Source of the DNA: Onstottus_B sp035558335
GTDB lineage: Bacteria; Acidobacteriota; Blastocatellia; UBA7656
Reading direction: 5' to 3'
Length of the DNA: 5,669 nucleotides
Assembly (NCBI GenBank): GCA_035558335.1
Contig: DATMCM010000535.1
Coordinates: forward strand, 1 to 5,669
In this document: piece by piece, positions 4,071 through 5,669 of the stretch
Numbering within the stretch: the first letter of the stretch is position 1
Layout of the letters: each line of letters starts with the position of its first letter
Program-made: the position numbers and the translations under genes
Notes under the pieces: model-generated
The model's input: the letters and a program-made list of their open reading frames with translations, nothing else
What the model was told of the DNA's origin: nothing
Databases searched by the model: none

Positions 4071-5669
4071 TCACCAAGCTGCCACTCGGCGCCAGACGCT
4101 CGCCTCGCCGTCTTTTTGAATGAGCGCGCGGACCTCGCGACCCGCATCGGCGTACAAGCGTCGCATCTCAGCCGCAGAAGCCGGCCGCTGGAGGTTCCTT
4201 TCCAGCTCATCGAGCGACAGCCGATTCTTGCTTTCGAATCGCTTGAGCATCGCAGCCTCGCCCGCGAAGTGTGTCGCTAACCCCTCGGCAAGCCATCGCG
4301 ACGTATGTCCGCCGCCTGCTATTTCGATCACCGCGTGCGCGTATTCGTGGCGCACGGTTGAGGTAAGAATGCCACGACGACGCAGGACCGACAGCGGCTG
4401 CAATTGAATGCGATGCCCGCGTGTCGCGCCGGCGGCAAACCACGGTTGTCCAGTTGCAGCTGTAAAGCTCTGAGTGCTGCCATAAACGACGACATCAACA
4501 GTCGTAGCTGACGTGAGTTTCACCGACGCGGCTTCCAACCTGCGACTCATATCAACGTGCGCAGCTTCGAGCGTCCGCAGGACCGATTCTACTTCGATGC
4601 GTTGAACAGCCGCGGAGTAGAGGATGTGAAAGTGTTCGCTCTTGAGAGCGAGTTGAGGCAGGTCATTTGGCCGTGCCGAAAGCGCGGCCGGCCGCAAGAC
4701 GTATTCGCCTTCCACGTCGCCGGGTCGCCCTGTCGCTCCTTCGCCGATCCCCCCTTTCTCCGATTCGCCCCCTCCCCCTTTCGCCGCCTCTCCGGCTCGC
4801 CTCTCGACTGTCCCCGGAAAGTAATGTTCGAGTATCTGCCGGTAACCGACTCCCCGCCGCGCCATCACGTGAGCACCTTGCTGACAAAGTCCAAGTCCGT
4901 GACCGAATCCGCTCCCTTGAAATACAAAAGTTGATCCTCTTCGAGTCACCTCGAATCGCGAACTCTTTAACACGTTCCAGCCGAGCGCTCGGCCCACGAT
5001 CATCTTGAACTCCCAACCGCGTATCTGTTTGCGCCGCTCGCCTTCGATCGTGATCAACTCGGCTCGGCCGCTTGCATCGCGCTTTGTCACGAACACGTCA
5101 TCCAATCGGCGGCCGATGTCGGTGCGCGGATCGGCGGCTAAAGCTCTGGCCAGTTCAGCGGCGGGAATCTCATCGGTCCATTCGCGTCCCGGCATCGCCG
5201 CGCAGTAGTCGTCGCGAACGCCGCGCAAATAACTCGGGGCCTTAACTCCCCACAGCGACGCGATACTCGCGGTAGCTCCCCCGCACGCGGCATGAAAATA
5301 AGCGTCAATCGGCTCACCGTTCTCCTCTTCCACGCACTCGCCGGCCGTCTCTTCCACCGCCCGCCTCATCTGGTCGCGTACTCGCGATTGGTCGCTCGAG
5401 TATTGCTGGCAGTGAGTGTTCGAGCAGAGGTCGTAACCTTCGCTCGAGTGGCGGCCGAGATTCTTCAACGCGAATGTTCTACTGATCACCGCTTGAGCCT
5501 TGAGTGCTTCGAGTTCATCTTCGGTGCTCGCTTCCATCGAGAGCACTCCAAGAACGTAGTCTTCGAGCGAAACCGTTTCAGTTCGTCCTTCGCGAAGCAA
5601 GCGAACCCGCAGCGATTGCGGATTCTGGGGTTGAAGAGCTGCATCATCTTCAACTTTCGATCTTGGAAC
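4071..5669 (-). CDS. SpoIID/LytB-domain protein fused to a C-terminal gluzincin peptidase domain (5' end beyond window)
   Basis: 532 codons are visible and the frame is open through base 5669, so the true start lies to the right; the TTG at 5600 is internal. Numbering from the first visible codon, residues 20-290 are a SpoIID domain: SLEDYVLGVLSMEA with the Glu46 that matches the catalytic Glu of SpoIID, EALKAQAVISRTFAL, a CSNTHCQQY motif (Cys82, His86, Cys87) like the zinc site of clostridial SpoIID, HAACGGATAS, and GSGFGHGLGLCQQGA with HYFPGT closing the domain. A Gly/Glu/Lys-rich linker follows (about 288-322). Residues 340-532 resemble the 'peptidase MA' gluzincins: HEYAH (His441, Glu442, His445) and WLAEGLATHF (Glu462) as the third zinc ligand. 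SpoIID proteins cleave denuded peptidoglycan glycans. A secretion or lipoprotein signal is expected but is off-window. The VWRRVAAW C-terminus appears natural and is followed after 20 bp by the repeat array. Confidence 0.9.
   Translation of the reverse strand, partial: VPRSKVEDDAALQPQNPQSLRVRLLREGRTETVSLEDYVLGVLSMEASTEDELEALKAQAVISRTFALKNLGRHSSEGYDLCSNTHCQQYSSDQSRVRDQMRRAVEETAGECVEEENGEPIDAYFHAACGGATASIASLWGVKAPSYLRGVRDDYCAAMPGREWTDEIPAAELARALAADPRTDIGRRLDDVFVTKRDASGRAELITIEGERRKQIRGWEFKMIVGRALGWNVLKSSRFEVTRRGSTFVFQGSGFGHGLGLCQQGAHVMARRGVGYRQILEHYFPGTVERRAGEAAKGGGGESEKGGIGEGATGRPGDVEGEYVLRPAALSARPNDLPQLALKSEHFHILYSAAVQRIEVESVLRTLEAAHVDMSRRLEAASVKLTSATTVDVVVYGSTQSFTAATGQPWFAAGATRGHRIQLQPLSVLRRRGILTSTVRHEYAHAVIEIAGGGHTSRWLAEGLATHFAGEAAMLKRFESKNRLSLDELERNLQRPASAAEMRRLYADAGREVRALIQKDGEASVWRRVAAW
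4716..4806 (-). repeat. Purine-rich low-complexity linker segment inside the SpoIID-peptidase gene
   Basis: The coding strand here is almost all G and A in GGCGA/GGGGGA-like steps, encoding a Gly/Glu/Lys-rich linker (EAAKGGGGESEKGGIGEG and so on) exactly between the two domains. The strong strand asymmetry contrasts with the balanced sequence on both sides. It looks like an expanded simple repeat tolerated because it falls in a flexible linker (inference). Confidence 0.55.

Noticed and set aside
4071..5600. SpoIID-peptidase gene starting at the TTG at 5600
   Set aside because: The frame is open without a stop from 5600 to the window edge, and the residues just before it (SLRVR) fit the domain's usual opening strand, so the start is upstream.

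Overview
The window reads as chromosome from a free-living, moderately GC-rich bacterium. All five genes lie on the minus strand, so transcription runs from the right edge to the left. The best lineage guess is Acidobacteriota (Blastocatellia/Pyrinomonadales-like). It rests on the gene style: SpoIID-type hydrolases in a non-Firmicute setting, and zinc-ribbon/two-TM proteins whose C-termini carry an ALPxxPxSVTExTT-like tail. This is an inference from memory, not a search result.

Layout in the order of transcription. (1) 5669-4071: a SpoIID/LytB amidase-enhancer/lytic-transglycosylase-type domain joined by a Gly/Glu-rich linker to a gluzincin (HEYAH...WLAEG) metallopeptidase domain. The reading frame is still open at the right edge, so its N-terminus is missing. 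(2) 4050-3566: a gene-free array of ten CTATCGATAG palindromes about every 51 bp, separated by conserved, non-CRISPR spacers. The unit changes orientation and spacer type at the third palindrome. (3) 3473-3565 holds nothing I can name; a good sigma-70-like promoter sits at 3444-3472. (4) 3397-2243: a complete SCP2/SCP-x-type thiolase. (5) 2195-1353 and 1339-506: two tandem paralogues, each with an N-terminal alpha/beta domain, a four-Cys zinc ribbon, two TM helices and a proline-rich tail. (6) 290-505: an intergenic stretch dominated by a long imperfect hairpin of the CGCAGAG/GCGTCTCTGCGG class. (7) 289-1: the first 96 codons of an acyl-CoA dehydrogenase, running off the left edge.

The thiolase and acyl-CoA dehydrogenase are typical fatty-acyl-CoA degradation enzymes. 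The two membrane-anchored zinc-ribbon proteins between them have no assigned function; close spacing (47 nt, then 13 nt) suggests they are co-transcribed with the thiolase. The SpoIID-peptidase is a cell-envelope protein unrelated to this metabolism and is separated from it by the repeat array.

The least explained element is the palindrome array at 3566-4050. Next are the duplicated zinc-ribbon genes and the SpoIID-peptidase fusion. I see no CRISPR array, tRNA, rRNA, transposase or phage gene.
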